This document shows, one piece after another, positions 1 to 8,743 of a stretch of 64,000 bases of DNA. The DNA is from SPGG2 sp964194625. GTDB taxonomy: Bacteria > Pseudomonadota > Gammaproteobacteria > Acidiferrobacterales > SPGG2. Location: the NCBI GenBank assembly GCA_964194625.1, contig CAXMNC010000151.1:5763-69762 (forward strand), given 5' to 3'. A program made the translations under genes and the position numbers. The notes beneath the pieces are model-generated. The model was given only the letters and a program-made list of their open reading frames with translations. It did no database searches and was not told the origin of the DNA. Each line of letters opens with the position of its first letter. Within the stretch, counting starts at the first letter, position 1.

Positions 1-335
1 TGTGGGCGTCGTGGTGCGTCGCTTGCAGGATTGAACACCCACTCCTCATGGAAATCGCTCGCCAGGCAATCGCACCGATAATTGGGCTCGACTATAAAGA
101 CGAAAGCGCCGATGGCCTTGCATGGTTGGCTGACCACGGCAATCCCTACCAAGTTAGCCTCATGGATACCAACGGCCGTGTCGGCATTGAGCTCGGTGTC
201 TATGGGGTTCCCGAAACTTTTGTTATCGATGCAAAAGGCATCATACGCTACAAGCACATCGGCCCGATAAATGCTGAGGTCCTGAGCAAAGTCCTACTTC
301 CGAAGATCAAAGAGCTCAAGGCGACTGGCAGCTGA
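1..335 (+). CDS. ccmG: Thiol:disulfide interchange protein CcmG/DsbE, 5' end cut by window
   Basis: Periplasmic thioredoxin-fold protein that reduces apocytochrome c cysteines before haem attachment. The frame is open from base 3, and the first visible residues are WASWCVACRIEHP, the CcmG active-site CxxC (WCxxC type). Further along, GVYGVPETFVID is the family's cis-proline and GVxGxPET signature. About 110 residues of the usual ~175 are visible, so the membrane anchor lies outside the window. It ends 2 bases from the stop of ccmI on the opposite strand, an unusual convergent arrangement because ccmG normally sits between ccmF and ccmH. An ATG at 48 is internal and should not be taken as the start. 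Confidence 0.9.
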   Translation, partial: WASWCVACRIEHPLLMEIARQAIAPIIGLDYKDESADGLAWLADHGNPYQVSLMDTNGRVGIELGVYGVPETFVIDAKGIIRYKHIGPINAEVLSKVLLPKIKELKATGS

Positions 336-336
336 G

Positions 337-1212
337 CTACTCTTGAAGACGGGAGTTCGCTTCAGCGATAGCGTGGCGTACTTGCGGCAGAACCTGACCG
401 TCCGCCGGTAACCGCTTTGCCAAGTGCTCCCAAGAGTTTAAGGCTACACGGAACTCGCCTTTCTCATACGCGGCCACACCAAGAAACCACAAGGCACCGG
501 GGTGATCCGGGTTCAATTCATGCAGCTTGCTAAATAGCGTGAAAACTTGGCCACTGGTTTGTCCTGGGTTCTCGTTATACAAGAGCGCCGCGTATTCGGA
601 TAGCACCTCGGGGTTTTCGGGGGCCAGCTGGTAGGCCTTGGCATATGCAGCCTTCGCCTCGGGTATGCGGTTCAGAACCTGATAAGAGCGCCCCAATCTC
701 GCCCAACCGGCTGGATCATTGGGCTGCTGAGCCAAACGTTTCTCCAAACGGGCCACCATATCCAGCACCATGGGCGGCACCTGCGGTGCCTGCGCGACCT
801 CGGCCCCCTTGGACGACAAGCGTTGTGGAATTGTCTGATTGGTACCGATGAACAGCAAAGCGGTAACCAGTGGAACCCCCACCGCCAATACCACCACCGT
901 GGCGCCACGCGCGGACTTAGTGAGCGCTGCCGGCTGATCGCCGGATGATGTTTCTAGATCCTCAAGCGTACGCAAGACATCGGCCAACTCTGCTTCCAGC
1001 CGTCGTTTCTCATCGTGCGCCACTTGTGCATCCATACCTTGATTGGCCATCTCCGCTTCCAATTCGCCGAGCTGTACAAGCAGACGCTCACGTACAAGCT
1101 GTAGTTGATGGTAGCGCTCGCCGTGCCGTTCACCAGCAGGGGCCCAGGGCCGCACAAGCAGCCAGACGGTGCCGGCGAGAATGAACAACGCCAAAAAGAT
1201 CAGGCCCACCAT
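337..1212 (-). CDS. ccmI: Cytochrome c-type biogenesis protein CcmI (TPR apocytochrome chaperone)
   Basis: Binds apocytochrome c and hands it to the haem ligation complex at the periplasmic face. The 291-residue protein has a membrane segment at about residues 2-22, a cytoplasmic coiled-coil-like stretch (about 30-90, rich in E, R and Q), a second membrane segment near 104-124, and a periplasmic part from about 155 with TPR-type repeats (PNDPAGWARLGRSYQVLNR, then APENPEVLSEYAALLY). This two-helix plus TPR layout is CcmI (CycH). It follows ccmH by 3 bases and is the last gene of the ccmF-ccmH-ccmI operon. Confidence 0.9.
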   Translation of the reverse strand: MVGLIFLALFILAGTVWLLVRPWAPAGERHGERYHQLQLVRERLLVQLGELEAEMANQGMDAQVAHDEKRRLEAELADVLRTLEDLETSSGDQPAALTKSARGATVVVLAVGVPLVTALLFIGTNQTIPQRLSSKGAEVAQAPQVPPMVLDMVARLEKRLAQQPNDPAGWARLGRSYQVLNRIPEAKAAYAKAYQLAPENPEVLSEYAALLYNENPGQTSGQVFTLFSKLHELNPDHPGALWFLGVAAYEKGEFRVALNSWEHLAKRLPADGQVLPQVRHAIAEANSRLQE

Positions 1213-1215
1213 AGC

Positions 1216-1668
1216 TCAGTCCTGCTCACGTGCAGCGCGCACCCGCGCGATATCTTCGTCAGAAAGTTCAGGCGCCGGTGGCAACGGCTGGCGGAGACGG
1301 CGGCGAACAAACATGATGGCAAAGGCGCCCATCACCAAAAGCAATAGTGGAGGCAGAAACCAAACTGCGGCACCCGCACGATCGACGGGTGGTTTGAGTA
1401 GGATGTAGTTTCCATAGCGCTCTACGAAATAGGCGATGATTTCGTCCGGCGCCTTTCCGGCCTGCAATTGTTCGCGAATGATCGCCCGCATATCGCGCGC
1501 AAGGTCGGCGTTAGAATCTGAGATGGGTTGATTCTGACAGACCGCACAGCGCAACAACTTGGCGATCTCCAGCATTTGGCGCTCCAGCGGGTCTTCGCTA
1601 ACCTCGGCCGCAAATGAGGGCGCAACTACCAGCACCAAGACGAGAAATGCACCGTTTATGCTGGTCAT
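1216..1668 (-). CDS. ccmH: Cytochrome c-type biogenesis protein CcmH
   Basis: Membrane-anchored thiol oxidoreductase of the haem lyase complex; it reduces the apocytochrome CxxCH disulfide together with CcmG. The 150-residue protein has a signal peptide (residues 1-20, cleavage near SFA-AEV), the hallmark LRCxxCQ motif (C41 and C44 in LLRCAVCQNQ) and one membrane helix near residues 103-122. It is the short form, with the TPR part encoded separately by ccmI. Its ATG overlaps the ccmF stop (ATGA), implying translational coupling. Confidence 0.93.
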   Translation of the reverse strand: MTSINGAFLVLVLVVAPSFAAEVSEDPLERQMLEIAKLLRCAVCQNQPISDSNADLARDMRAIIREQLQAGKAPDEIIAYFVERYGNYILLKPPVDRAGAAVWFLPPLLLLVMGAFAIMFVRRRLRQPLPPAPELSDEDIARVRAAREQD

Positions 1669-3668
1669 TTCGCGTGTGCCAGGCGGGAATGGTCGGTCGC
1701 TTCTTGCTTCACTTTGCGTCGACGACTACTAAGTGTAAGGCCAAGACCAGCAAGAATGATGATCGCGCCTAACCAGATGAAGTTCACCAGGGGCAATACG
1801 AACGCGCGGAATATCCATTTATCGCCGCTTCGTTCGTTGATGACGACATAGACATCTCGGAGTAGCGTTGAGTGCACTCCGGACTCGGTCATGGGCGCTT
1901 CCTGACGGGGATAGAAACGCCGCTCTGGCAACAGTACGTAACCAGAATTCAGTGATGTGAGCTGCGCCTGCAGTGATTCATAGTTGTCCTTTCTAAACGT
2001 GCGCACGCCTTCAAAACGCAGTCGCTCACCGCTAATTTCTAGAACGTCACCCCCTGCCATCGGCACCGTGATTTCCGAACGGAATAGCCCCGACCCGACA
2101 AGACCCAACGCCATAACCAATACCCCCAAATGTACGACCATGCCGCCATAGTGGCGACGGTTGGCCAATACCGCCTTTAACGTCGCACGACCAAAATGTT
2201 CACTAAGTTGGGCGCGTCTTTGATTCACCGCTCGCAACAGATCAGTCACTATCGTCCCTAGTACAAAACCGACGAGGCCCACCGCCACCGGCGCCGTCCA
2301 GTGTGCCGGCTGGAAAAAGACCAGCATTATGGCGAGTGCAATGGCGCCAAGCGCGGCGGGTATCGTAAGTCGTGACCCCAGTTTTGCGAGATTGGCCTTG
2401 CGCCAGGGAAGCAGCGGCGCAATACCCATCAAGAGCATGACAACCAGAAAGATGGGTACCATCACTGCGTTAAAGTACGGCGGACCAACCGTGATCTTGG
2501 CTGCGGTCAACGCATCCAGTGCCAGCGGGTAGAGCGTGGCCAATAATACGGTGGCGCACGCAAACACAAAGATGACATTGTTCCATACAAATACAGACTC
2601 TCGGGAAAACGCCGAGGTGATGGATTCTTGTGCCTGCTGCGCCCGGCCCTTGATCATGAAAATAGAAAACGAAATGGTCAGCACCGTAACCATGAAAGCC
2701 AAAATATAGGCGCCGCGCCCGGGGTCAACCGCGAAGGCATGCACCGAGGACAGAACCCCCGAGCGTACGAGAAACGTGCCCAGCAACGACAATGAGAAGG
2801 TGGCAATTACCAGAAATATATTCCAGGCGTGTAGCATGCGCCGATGATCTTGCACCGTGATGGAATGAATCAGCGCCGTACCCAGCAACCATGGCATAAA
2901 GGAGGCATTTTCTACGGGGTCCCAGGCCCAATAGCCGCCCCAGCCGAGCTCGTGATAGGCCCACCAACCCCCGAGCACGACTCCCGTCGTTAGGAATCCC
3001 CAGGCAATCAAAGCCCAACGTCGAATCAGGCCACTCCAAAGCGTGCTGTTCCAGTTCGTCAACAGTGCTGCCATTGCGAATGCAAACGGTACGGAGAATC
3101 CCACGTAACCCAGATAGAGCATGGGTGGGTGGATGACCATCCCCGGGTCCTGCAGTAGTGGATTCAGATCATTGCCGTCGGCCGGGACCGGAAACAGGCG
3201 CTCGAATGGGCTCGATAAAAGCAATATCAAGCCAAAAAACCCGACGACTAGCCAGCCCTGTACCGCCAGGATGACCGGCAGGCGTTGGGGGTACCTTGTA
3301 CGCCCGTGCCAACTTAAGATCGCTGTGTACAACGTAAGAATCCACACCCACAGATATAGCGAACCCTCGTGGCCGCCCCACAACGCTGACACTTTGTAAA
3401 ACATGGGCAACTGCAGGTTGGAATGCTGGGCGACGTAAAGCACAGAGAAGTTACTCGTAACAAATGCATGGATAAGCGTGAGCCCCCCGATCGTTGTCAA
3501 TACGAACACCGCCACGGACGCATTAACGCCGAGGCCCGCCAGCGCGGGCATGCGCAGCTGACGTGCAAGCAACGGGGCCAGCCCCTGGACTACCGCAACG
3601 ACCATTGCGAGGTAGGCGGCAAAGTGCCCAACTTCGATGAGGTTGAAAAAGAAAGTTTGGTCGGACAT
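1665..3668 (-). CDS. ccmF: Haem lyase subunit CcmF
   Basis: Large polytopic inner-membrane protein that ligates haem to apocytochrome c. The 667 residues match the family length of ~650. The WGGHEGSLYLW segment and the tryptophan-rich WWD-type haem-binding region (GWGGYWAWDPVENASFMPWL, about residues 233-252) are intact, and hydrophobic helices run throughout. It is first in ccmF-ccmH-ccmI. ccmABCDE are not immediately upstream: a ~490-base gap and then lptG follow. The rest of the pathway presumably lies with ccmG to the left of the window. Confidence 0.95.
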   Translation of the reverse strand: MSDQTFFFNLIEVGHFAAYLAMVVAVVQGLAPLLARQLRMPALAGLGVNASVAVFVLTTIGGLTLIHAFVTSNFSVLYVAQHSNLQLPMFYKVSALWGGHEGSLYLWVWILTLYTAILSWHGRTRYPQRLPVILAVQGWLVVGFFGLILLLSSPFERLFPVPADGNDLNPLLQDPGMVIHPPMLYLGYVGFSVPFAFAMAALLTNWNSTLWSGLIRRWALIAWGFLTTGVVLGGWWAYHELGWGGYWAWDPVENASFMPWLLGTALIHSITVQDHRRMLHAWNIFLVIATFSLSLLGTFLVRSGVLSSVHAFAVDPGRGAYILAFMVTVLTISFSIFMIKGRAQQAQESITSAFSRESVFVWNNVIFVFACATVLLATLYPLALDALTAAKITVGPPYFNAVMVPIFLVVMLLMGIAPLLPWRKANLAKLGSRLTIPAALGAIALAIMLVFFQPAHWTAPVAVGLVGFVLGTIVTDLLRAVNQRRAQLSEHFGRATLKAVLANRRHYGGMVVHLGVLVMALGLVGSGLFRSEITVPMAGGDVLEISGERLRFEGVRTFRKDNYESLQAQLTSLNSGYVLLPERRFYPRQEAPMTESGVHSTLLRDVYVVINERSGDKWIFRAFVLPLVNFIWLGAIIILAGLGLTLSSRRRKVKQEATDHSRLAHAK

Positions 3669-3911
3669 AGGTTGGTAGCCGTTTTGTCAGATGCCCAACC
3701 GCGCCATATGGGCTGAATTCCGGCTCAGGGCAAGAAGGATTATTAATAGCATGCTGCGAACATTCTCTGCGCTCTACCGCGCACCTATCGACATCATAGC
3801 AACATCACTATGTGCGCCTACCTTGGATGATAACCGCCGGTCGTCCCGCAGTACGCGTCGGGCGCTGATCCTGATCCCAATATATGACCGTCAAGCAGCA
3901 CAGTCTATCCG

Positions 3912-3940
3912 CAGTTATCCACAGATCCTATGGATAACTG
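3912..3940. promoter_or_regulatory. Palindromic pair of DnaA-box-like sites
   Basis: CAGTTATCCA (3912-3921) and TGGATAACTG (3931-3940) form a perfect 10-base inverted repeat around a 9-base spacer. The left arm contains TTATCCACA (3915-3923), identical to the consensus DnaA box. The right arm, read on the other strand, is TTATCCATA (one mismatch). A third, weaker copy CTATCCGCA lies at 3905-3913. Function is inferred from the motif only. Confidence 0.5.
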
Positions 3941-4088
3941 TGTGCAAAAAAGCGTCGCACTGGCAGCGGAATGCCCGGATTATGGGCACAGATCTCAGAT
4001 TGAACATTTTTTATTCAAAGAAAATAACATTGTTGGATCAATGGCTTAGGCATTTCTTGCTATAGCCCTACGGTCCTTAGTGGTTGTT

Positions 4089-4104
4089 GGAAAAGGGCTT
4101 TTCC
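4089..4104. other. Short hairpin downstream of lptG
   Basis: GGAAAAG (4089-4095) pairs with CTTTTCC (4098-4104), with further partial pairing outside. On the minus strand it follows the lptG stop by about 55 bases and could end that transcript, but no clear U-run follows, so an intrinsic terminator is uncertain. Confidence 0.35.
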
Positions 4105-4157
4105 CAACCTGTGTATAGTGTTCGCATGCAAGCCCCAGCGGTGCCAATGCACGCTAG

Positions 4158-5228
4158 TCAGGCCACACGCCGCAAGAGGTAGAGCGCGAGCAGCAGGAAT
4201 ATTGCCACCGGCAACACTGCCGCCAGGAAGGTCGGCAGACCGTAGAGTAGGCCCATATATCCCAATCCACGGTTCAGCGCATTGAATACCAAACCAATCA
4301 TGATTCCCACGAACACTTTTTGACCCATTCCCCCGCTGCGCATCTGCCCGAAAACGAAGGGTACTGCCAATAAGATCATCACTCCCGTGGCCGCCGGCAA
4401 CAGTACCTTGTTCCAGAAGGCAAGTTGGTATCGGGCCGTGTCCTGGTGGTTGCGGCGAAGATGCTGGATGTAATGGTACAAATCCAACGTCGACAGGCTA
4501 GCGGGGCGGACCGCGAACACCCGCACGACATCAGGCGTCAGCAGCGACGGCCAAAGTTCATCTTGGGATTGGCTTCTACGTATCACATCTTCACTGATCG
4601 TGCTCTTGTTCACATTGGCAAGGCGCCAGACATTGTCCTCAAAGTGTGCTCGATCGGCAGAAGTATGGGTACGAAGACGGGTGGGCGGCTCGAAATGATA
4701 GATGTTGACATTCAGCAGTGTCAGGTCGGGCAGCACCTCTCCGATGTTCACGACATCGGCGCCGTCTCGAAGCCAGAGCCCAGTTGCTTCTCGATGTAAT
4801 CCAACCTGCAGCGCCTCAGCTCGCCCCCGCTCGGCCCATACGTCACTTACTGGAACCACTGTTTCGCCGATTAAGACCCCGCCGATGATAAAAACCAAAC
4901 CAATCTTCATCACCGAGCCAATGATACGCAATAATGAAACGCCAGCAGCCCGCATGACGGTTAACTCCGAACCCAGGGCCAATGATGTCAAGCCGAGAAT
5001 GACGCCCAGCAAGGCGATAGCTGGAAAAAGCTCATAGATCCTTCTAGGCAGGCTGAGGGCAACATACTTGATAAGTGCATAGAGATCGAACTGGCCTTTG
5101 CCGACGTCGCCAAGTTCATCGATAAAAAGTACGAATGTGAAAAGGCCGAGTAGGATCGCAAATACCAACAGCGTGCTATATAGAATCGATTGGGCGATAT
5201 AGCGATCGAGCAAGCTGATCAGGCTCAT
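4158..5228 (-). CDS. lptG: LPS export ABC transporter permease LptG
   Basis: Inner-membrane half of the LptFG channel that, powered by LptB, extracts lipopolysaccharide and passes it to LptC and the periplasmic bridge. The 356 residues are family length. Three membrane helices precede a periplasmic beta-jellyroll (about residues 125-265) and three helices follow. The N-terminal LLDRYIAQSILYSTLLVF and the helix-2 segment SELTVMRAAGVSLLRI are typical YjgP/YjgQ signatures. It starts 4 bases after the lptF stop, so the two are one operon. Confidence 0.95.
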   Translation of the reverse strand: MSLISLLDRYIAQSILYSTLLVFAILLGLFTFVLFIDELGDVGKGQFDLYALIKYVALSLPRRIYELFPAIALLGVILGLTSLALGSELTVMRAAGVSLLRIIGSVMKIGLVFIIGGVLIGETVVPVSDVWAERGRAEALQVGLHREATGLWLRDGADVVNIGEVLPDLTLLNVNIYHFEPPTRLRTHTSADRAHFEDNVWRLANVNKSTISEDVIRRSQSQDELWPSLLTPDVVRVFAVRPASLSTLDLYHYIQHLRRNHQDTARYQLAFWNKVLLPAATGVMILLAVPFVFGQMRSGGMGQKVFVGIMIGLVFNALNRGLGYMGLLYGLPTFLAAVLPVAIFLLLALYLLRRVA

Positions 5229-5232
5229 ATCC

Positions 5233-6312
5233 CTATGACCATAGCGCCAACAGTGGTTTGTTCTGCACCCGACGCTTTAGTAAATAGGCAGTAATTACCG
5301 CCAGCGCCCCGTGTACCCACCATAGACCGATTATGGTTGGCACACTTCCGTCCTTAAGCCAGGTCTCACCAATCCCGAGCATGTTGGTGTATACGAAATA
5401 GATAAGAATAGCCGCAAGCAGATTACCAACACGCCCTCTCCTTGCATCGGTATGCGCCAAGACCAAGGCAAGTACCGCCAATAGGACGACACTGATGGGT
5501 TTGGCCAGGCGCCACTGGAACTCGGCCACGTGCCGCGGATTGCTCGATTTTAGGAGCGTCCAGGAAGGCAAGCCCTCGACATCCGTCGCCGGTCGATCGT
5601 CTTCCTTTGCTACTAGCCGTAGTCTGTAGTTGTCGAATTTCGTGATTCGGTAGTCCGACTCGCCAGCGGTGCCTTCGTAAATGGATCCGTTCTTGAGAAC
5701 CAAGAACTCCTCCCCGGTCTGCGAATCCTGGTACTGCTCGCCGCTACTGGCCACCAATATATTTTGCTTCGCCGCTTTCCTGTTGTATACAAATATGTTC
5801 TCGAACGTCGGACCGACACCGATTTTCTCCGCGTAAAAAATCCGCCCGCTATTGCGCAACTCTGTGAATACGCCCGCACTCGCGCTGGTGATTGTGGTTC
5901 TATTAGCATCATCGCTCTTTGCCTGCTCGCTCAACGCCGATGCCTTGGGTGACAGATAGAGCGAGAAAATCCCAACGACAACAGTAAAACAAGTAGCCAA
6001 AATGACCACCGGCCGACACAGGGAGGGCAATCCGACCCCGCAAGCCGCTAGCACCGTCATCTCACTGTCGCGGTACCAGCGCGCAAACGTGAGCAAGACA
6101 CCAAGATAGAACGCCAACGGTATCAGGATCTCAAGTCGCCTACCCAGTTCTAGCCCCAGCAGCGTAAAGACGATGCCACTAGCATATTCACCGATAGCAG
6201 CCTTTCCCAATAACTTGGTCAGCACCAAAAACAGAAACAACACCACCAACACCAGGGCTACAGCCACGGTAGTAAGTGTTGCCTCACGATAGAATGCGCG
6301 TTTTATAACCAC
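5233..6312 (-). CDS. lptF: LPS export ABC transporter permease LptF
   Basis: Partner permease of LptG in the LptB2FGC lipopolysaccharide exporter. It has 359 residues with the same six-helix plus periplasmic jellyroll layout. The segment RDSEMTVLAACGVGLPSLCR (about residues 80-100) is the conserved coupling-helix region contacting LptB. It is first in the lptF-lptG operon and divergent from pepA, the classical gammaproteobacterial arrangement (lptFG opposite pepA). The shared ~210-base gap should carry both promoters. Confidence 0.95.
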   Translation of the reverse strand: MVIKRAFYREATLTTVAVALVLVVLFLFLVLTKLLGKAAIGEYASGIVFTLLGLELGRRLEILIPLAFYLGVLLTFARWYRDSEMTVLAACGVGLPSLCRPVVILATCFTVVVGIFSLYLSPKASALSEQAKSDDANRTTITSASAGVFTELRNSGRIFYAEKIGVGPTFENIFVYNRKAAKQNILVASSGEQYQDSQTGEEFLVLKNGSIYEGTAGESDYRITKFDNYRLRLVAKEDDRPATDVEGLPSWTLLKSSNPRHVAEFQWRLAKPISVVLLAVLALVLAHTDARRGRVGNLLAAILIYFVYTNMLGIGETWLKDGSVPTIIGLWWVHGALAVITAYLLKRRVQNKPLLALWS

Positions 6313-6521
6313 ACTTAAGGGCCCTATCGTTTTGACAAAGGCCTGGTAAACAATGGAAAATGGCGGTCTAAGGGACTCTTTTGACTAACGATCATCGAAG
6401 TTTGCGTATTGTGTGCACATCGTGCCCCTAAGGAACTGATTGCTAAAGGGAACCTATAGACCATGTTTCCAAAAATATATCACATACCGACGCTGTCTGG
6501 TTGCTGGTAGCTACATCAAAT

Positions 6522-8015
6522 ATGGAATTTATTGCAAAAAGCGGCAACCCCCAGAAACAACGTACCGGTTGCATCGTAGCCGGCGTATTTGACTCCCGAA
6601 AGCTGTCGGTTCGGGCACGTCAAATCGATCAGGCCACGGAAGGCATGATTTCAAGCCTTTTGCGTCGGGGTGACATGGAGGGCAAGCTGGGGCAAACGCT
6701 GCTACTGCACCACTTACCGAACCTCCCTAGCGAACGTGCTCTCCTAGTTGGTTGTGGGAAAGAACGGGAATTCGCCGAAGCACAATATTGTGAAGTTAAC
6801 GTTACGGCAGCCAAACTGCTCAACGAGACCGGCTCGACAGAAATGACCACCTATCTGACCGAGTTGGAGGTAAAGGGGCGCAATATTGCATGGAAAGTTC
6901 GGCAAGCGGTAATGACTATCGAGGCCGTGATTTACCGCTTCGATCGCCTAAAGAGTAAATCCGCAAGCCCACGTCGACCATTGCGCAAAGTGGTCCTGGC
7001 CGTGCCCAAACGCAGCGATATCAGCGCTGGCGAACAAGCCATCAAAGAGGGCAAGGCCACGAGCAATGGCGTGGCCCTGACTAAAGATCTGGGCAACCTA
7101 CCTGGTAACATCTGCACACCAACCTACCTGGCGGAACAGGCTACTGAGTTTGGAAGGGAATATGGCCTCGCGACCAAGGTGTTGGACGCGTCAGACATGG
7201 AAGGCCTTGGCATGGGATCGTTGCTGTCAGTATCACGTGGTAGCCGCCAACCGCCAAAACTTATCGTGCTCGAATACAGCGGCCGGCGCGAGGGCGATGC
7301 ACCCATCGCGCTTGTTGGAAAAGGCATCACTTTCGATTCCGGCGGTATATCAATCAAGCCGGCAGGCCAAATGGACGAGATGAAGTACGACATGTGTGGT
7401 GCTGCGAGCGTGCTCGGAACGCTTAGAGCGGCAGCAGAATTACAACTGCCGGTGAACATAGTCGGCCTCATTCCTGCGGCAGAGAACATGCCGGGGGGTA
7501 ATGCCAATAAGCCTGGTGACGTCGTGACTAGCATGTCGGGACAGACCGTCGAGGTTCTCAATACCGATGCCGAGGGGCGTTTGGTGTTATGTGACGCCCT
7601 GACCTACGCCGAACGTTTCAAACCGACCAGCATTATCGATATCGCGACACTGACCGGGGCCTGCGTCATCGCACTTGGGAGTCATGCCACTGGGCTAATG
7701 GGCAATAATGAACCGCTAGTGCGCGAGCTGTTAACGGCTGGCAAAGACAGTTATGATCGCGCCTGGCAGCTTCCATTATGGAGCGAATATCAAAAGCAGT
7801 TGGACACCAATTTCGCTGACATGGCCAATATTGGTGGGCGTGAGGCAGGAACGATTACTGCTGCCTGCTTTCTTGCGCGATTCGCCCGAAAGTTCAAATG
7901 GGCACACCTCGACATCGCCGGGACTGCCTGGAAAGGCGGTAAGGCTAAAGGGGCAACCGGTCGTCCGGTTCCCCTCCTGACCCAGTTCCTGATCAATCGC
8001 TGTCGCGACGAATAA
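6522..8015 (+). CDS. pepA: Leucyl aminopeptidase PepA
   Basis: Cytosolic M17 metallo-aminopeptidase; PepA of enterics also binds DNA. The active site is intact: VGKGITFDSGGISIKP with the catalytic lysine and metal ligands, and NTDAEGRLVLCDALTYAE with the metal-binding Asp/Glu and the catalytic Arg. I chose the ATG at 6522 (MEFIAKSGNPQKQRTGC), because family members begin here. A TTG seven codons upstream would add an unconserved MLVATSN. The product is 497 residues. It is divergent from lptF and is followed 8 bases later by holC, a well-conserved pairing. Confidence 0.95.
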   Translation: MEFIAKSGNPQKQRTGCIVAGVFDSRKLSVRARQIDQATEGMISSLLRRGDMEGKLGQTLLLHHLPNLPSERALLVGCGKEREFAEAQYCEVNVTAAKLLNETGSTEMTTYLTELEVKGRNIAWKVRQAVMTIEAVIYRFDRLKSKSASPRRPLRKVVLAVPKRSDISAGEQAIKEGKATSNGVALTKDLGNLPGNICTPTYLAEQATEFGREYGLATKVLDASDMEGLGMGSLLSVSRGSRQPPKLIVLEYSGRREGDAPIALVGKGITFDSGGISIKPAGQMDEMKYDMCGAASVLGTLRAAAELQLPVNIVGLIPAAENMPGGNANKPGDVVTSMSGQTVEVLNTDAEGRLVLCDALTYAERFKPTSIIDIATLTGACVIALGSHATGLMGNNEPLVRELLTAGKDSYDRAWQLPLWSEYQKQLDTNFADMANIGGREAGTITAACFLARFARKFKWAHLDIAGTAWKGGKAKGATGRPVPLLTQFLINRCRDE

Positions 8016-8023
8016 GCTGCACT

Positions 8024-8440
8024 ATGACACGCGTCGATTTCTACCTAACCCACGATATCGATCCAAATCTGGCAGTATGTAGATTAACCAATAAGGCCTT
8101 TCGGCTCGGTCACCAGCTCTATATCTTGACCGAGAACTCGGAGCAATCCGCCACCCTCAACCGTCTACTGTGGACTTTCAATCCTGGAAGCTTCATTCCG
8201 CATAGTCTCTACAACGCCAATCTGGATCAGGAGCTGCCAGTTCTTATCGGCGAACAAGAGCCTCCGGAAAACTGGCATGATGTGCTAATCTCTCTTGCAT
8301 CAGCCATACCGTCTTTTTTTAGTCGGTTTGGACGCGTCGCAGATGTGGTCGGTGCCGCCGAAGAGGCCAAGCAACAAGCGCGTGAACGATTTCGATTCTA
8401 CCGAGAACGAGGTTATTCGTTACAGACGCACAATCTCTAG
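8024..8440 (+). CDS. holC: DNA polymerase III chi subunit HolC
   Basis: Clamp-loader accessory subunit that links the tau/psi complex to SSB during replication. The 138-residue protein begins TRVDFYLTHD and ends with the family's amphipathic helix (EEAKQQARERFRFYRERGY). The central LNRLLWTFNPGSFIPHSLY and ELPVLIGEQEPP stretches are the usual HolC signatures. It follows pepA by 8 bases and lies upstream of valS, both typical HolC neighbours. Confidence 0.93.
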   Translation: MTRVDFYLTHDIDPNLAVCRLTNKAFRLGHQLYILTENSEQSATLNRLLWTFNPGSFIPHSLYNANLDQELPVLIGEQEPPENWHDVLISLASAIPSFFSRFGRVADVVGAAEEAKQQARERFRFYRERGYSLQTHNL

Positions 8441-8743
8441 CCTGCATTTCTCGCCGGCTGTCGTCGCGAGGGTGTGTGGATGCCGGCATATCCAAGGCGC
8501 GCGATGGAAAATGCGCGCAGGCGTACTTGACCGTACGTCGAGCCCATTTTTCGAGCGCAACGCCGTAGATGCAGGTACGACTCCAGGGCAAGGATTGTTC
8601 CTACAATCCTATTGCATTTCCTCCGTCCATGGAGGTCAGATGGAGGAGATAGAGTCGCGTCAGGAACAGCGACCGAGATCCGCGACCGCAGCAGAGAGCT
8701 GGTGGAAATTGCAGGCTGACCGGGTTGCGGACGTGTCCGACGA
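8441..8743. other. Gap between holC and the acidic protein gene
   Basis: About 300 bases with no well-supported gene. AGGATTGT (8591-8598) and ACAATCCT (8603-8610) form a perfect 8-base hairpin with a 4-base loop and no U-run. A 37-codon frame (ATG 8640 to TGA 8753) ends in an ATGA overlap with the alternative ATG of the next gene at 8750; it could be a coupling mini-ORF or chance. Confidence 0.5.

Larger units (their letters stand above)
3669..4157. other. Intergenic region between ccmF and lptG
   Basis: No convincing gene. The 124-codon frame on the + strand (3691-4065) has no ribosome binding site and no recognisable protein character. The stretch holds the upstream region of ccmF, a palindromic pair of DnaA-box-like sites (3912-3940), an A/T-rich segment (about 4003-4045) and a short hairpin (4089-4104) downstream of lptG. 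Confidence 0.7.

Noticed and set aside
3905..4045. Possible chromosomal origin
   Set aside because: Only three DnaA-like boxes and no dnaA, dnaN, mnmG or parAB nearby; the gene context (ccm, lpt) is not that of an origin.
3691..4065. 124-codon frame upstream of ccmF
   Set aside because: No ribosome binding site, no domain or helix pattern, and it covers the DnaA-like sites and A/T-rich tract. Treated as intergenic.
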